This document shows positions 29,200 through 29,621 of a stretch of 29,621 nucleotides of DNA, in pieces. Source of the DNA: an uncultured Collinsella sp. (GTDB lineage Bacteria > Actinomycetota > Coriobacteriia > Coriobacteriales > Coriobacteriaceae). Numbering within the stretch: position 1 is the stretch's first letter; the number at the start of each line of letters is the position of its first letter. The DNA is taken from NCBI GenBank assembly GCA_905198825.1, contig CAJKEF010000003.1, forward strand, positions 1 to 29,621. The letters are read 5' to 3'. A model generated the notes under the pieces. The model did no database searches. It saw nothing but the letters and a program-made list of their open reading frames with translations, and had not been told where the DNA came from. The position numbers and the translations under genes are program-made.

Positions 29200-29621
29200 C
29201 TACAGCATGCGCAGCACGCCGCGGACCAGGCGCTCGAAGTCCTCGGAGTGGGCCTCGGCGGCGGCGCGGACGCTCTCGTGCGTGACGTCGGCGGCGCCGG
29301 ACTCGTTGGCGGCAAGCGTCAGACCCAGGACGTTCATGTCAAGCGCCTTGGCCATGATGACCTCGCACACCGTGGACATGCCCACGTAGGAGACGCCCAG
29401 CGTGCGCAGGGCGGCAACCTCGGCCGGGGTCTCAAAGCAGGGGCCCAGCACGCCGGCGTAGACGCCCTCCTCCACCGCGATGCCCAGGTCGTCGGCCACG
29501 CCGCGGGCAACGGTGCGCAGGTAGGGAGAGTAGGCGTCGTTCATGTCGACGAACGGGGTCTCCACGTCGCGCAGCTCCTCCCACTCGGCAAGGGGGTTCC
29601 TGCCGGTGAGGTTAATCTGGT
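29200..29621 (-). CDS. Purine nucleoside phosphorylase, 3' part; 5' end outside window
   Basis: Splits purine nucleosides with phosphate to base and ribose-1-phosphate. About 140 C-terminal residues are visible. The frame runs in from the window edge: INLTGRNPLAEWEELR, then FVDMNDAYSPYLR. GVYAGVLGPCFETPAEVAALRTLGVSYVGMSTVCEVIMAKALDMNVLGLTLAANESG is the trimeric PNP signature, with GP-x-FETPAE and VGMST for the base and ribose sites. ESVRAAAEAHSEDFERLVRGVL is the family end. GTG at 29565 is internal, not a start. The usual Asn of the base-specificity loop appears in AANESG. Confidence 0.93.
   Translation of the reverse strand, partial: QINLTGRNPLAEWEELRDVETPFVDMNDAYSPYLRTVARGVADDLGIAVEEGVYAGVLGPCFETPAEVAALRTLGVSYVGMSTVCEVIMAKALDMNVLGLTLAANESGAADVTHESVRAAAEAHSEDFERLVRGVLRML

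Overview
This is a high-GC, gene-dense bacterial window. Gene content and protein style suggest a gut actinobacterium of the class Coriobacteriia, most likely Collinsella or a close relative. The supporting signs are an actinobacterial topA-tmk-holB order, an archaeal-like TopA with several zinc ribbons, NAD-type isocitrate dehydrogenase and a mannose-family PTS for amino sugars. This assignment comes from family knowledge, not from a search.

Layout. 1-7.7 kb is a housekeeping block: the 3' part of topA, a convergent zinc-ribbon membrane protein gene bracketed by two copies of one palindromic repeat, then tmk-holB-ricT and a comF-type gene with its ribosome binding site inside a hairpin. 7.7-9.5 kb holds a protein with a DUF559/Vsr-like nuclease C-terminus, a 227-bp MITE-like element and a long GC-rich leader. 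9.5-12.5 kb has a solute-binding lipoprotein, long-form hpf and a DegV protein. 12.5-17.1 kb has a closely spaced set (a beta-hydroxyacid dehydrogenase with a His/Cys repeat tail, a small membrane protein, a helical-repeat protein, NAD isocitrate dehydrogenase), followed by a membrane-anchored SurA-like protein. 17.2-18.1 kb is a reverse-strand DUF2975/XRE pair.

18.8-28.8 kb is an amino-sugar catabolic locus. It has PTS IIA, a YajC-like protein, IIB, IIC and IID, a GntR/HutC regulator, AgaS, an N-acetylhexosamine-6-phosphate deacetylase, a reverse-strand flavodoxin, a LacX-like epimerase, a LacC-type kinase and a YhcH-family protein. Together these fit N-acetylgalactosamine use: import as GalNAc-6-P, deacetylation, deamination/isomerisation to tagatose-6-P, then phosphorylation to tagatose-1,6-bisphosphate. 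No aldolase is present here. An identical 13-bp palindromic operator lies upstream of both the PTS operon and agaS, suggesting one GntR regulon. A 44-codon remnant of a second deacetylase gene lies between lacC and the yhcH-family gene.

The window ends with a reverse-strand tRNA-Thr(CGT) and the 3' part of a purine nucleoside phosphorylase gene. I saw no rRNA, CRISPR array, transposase or prophage. The best leads are the MITE-like element, the palindrome pair, the metal-binding tail, the YajC/IID peculiarities and the regulatory DNA around the PTS operon.
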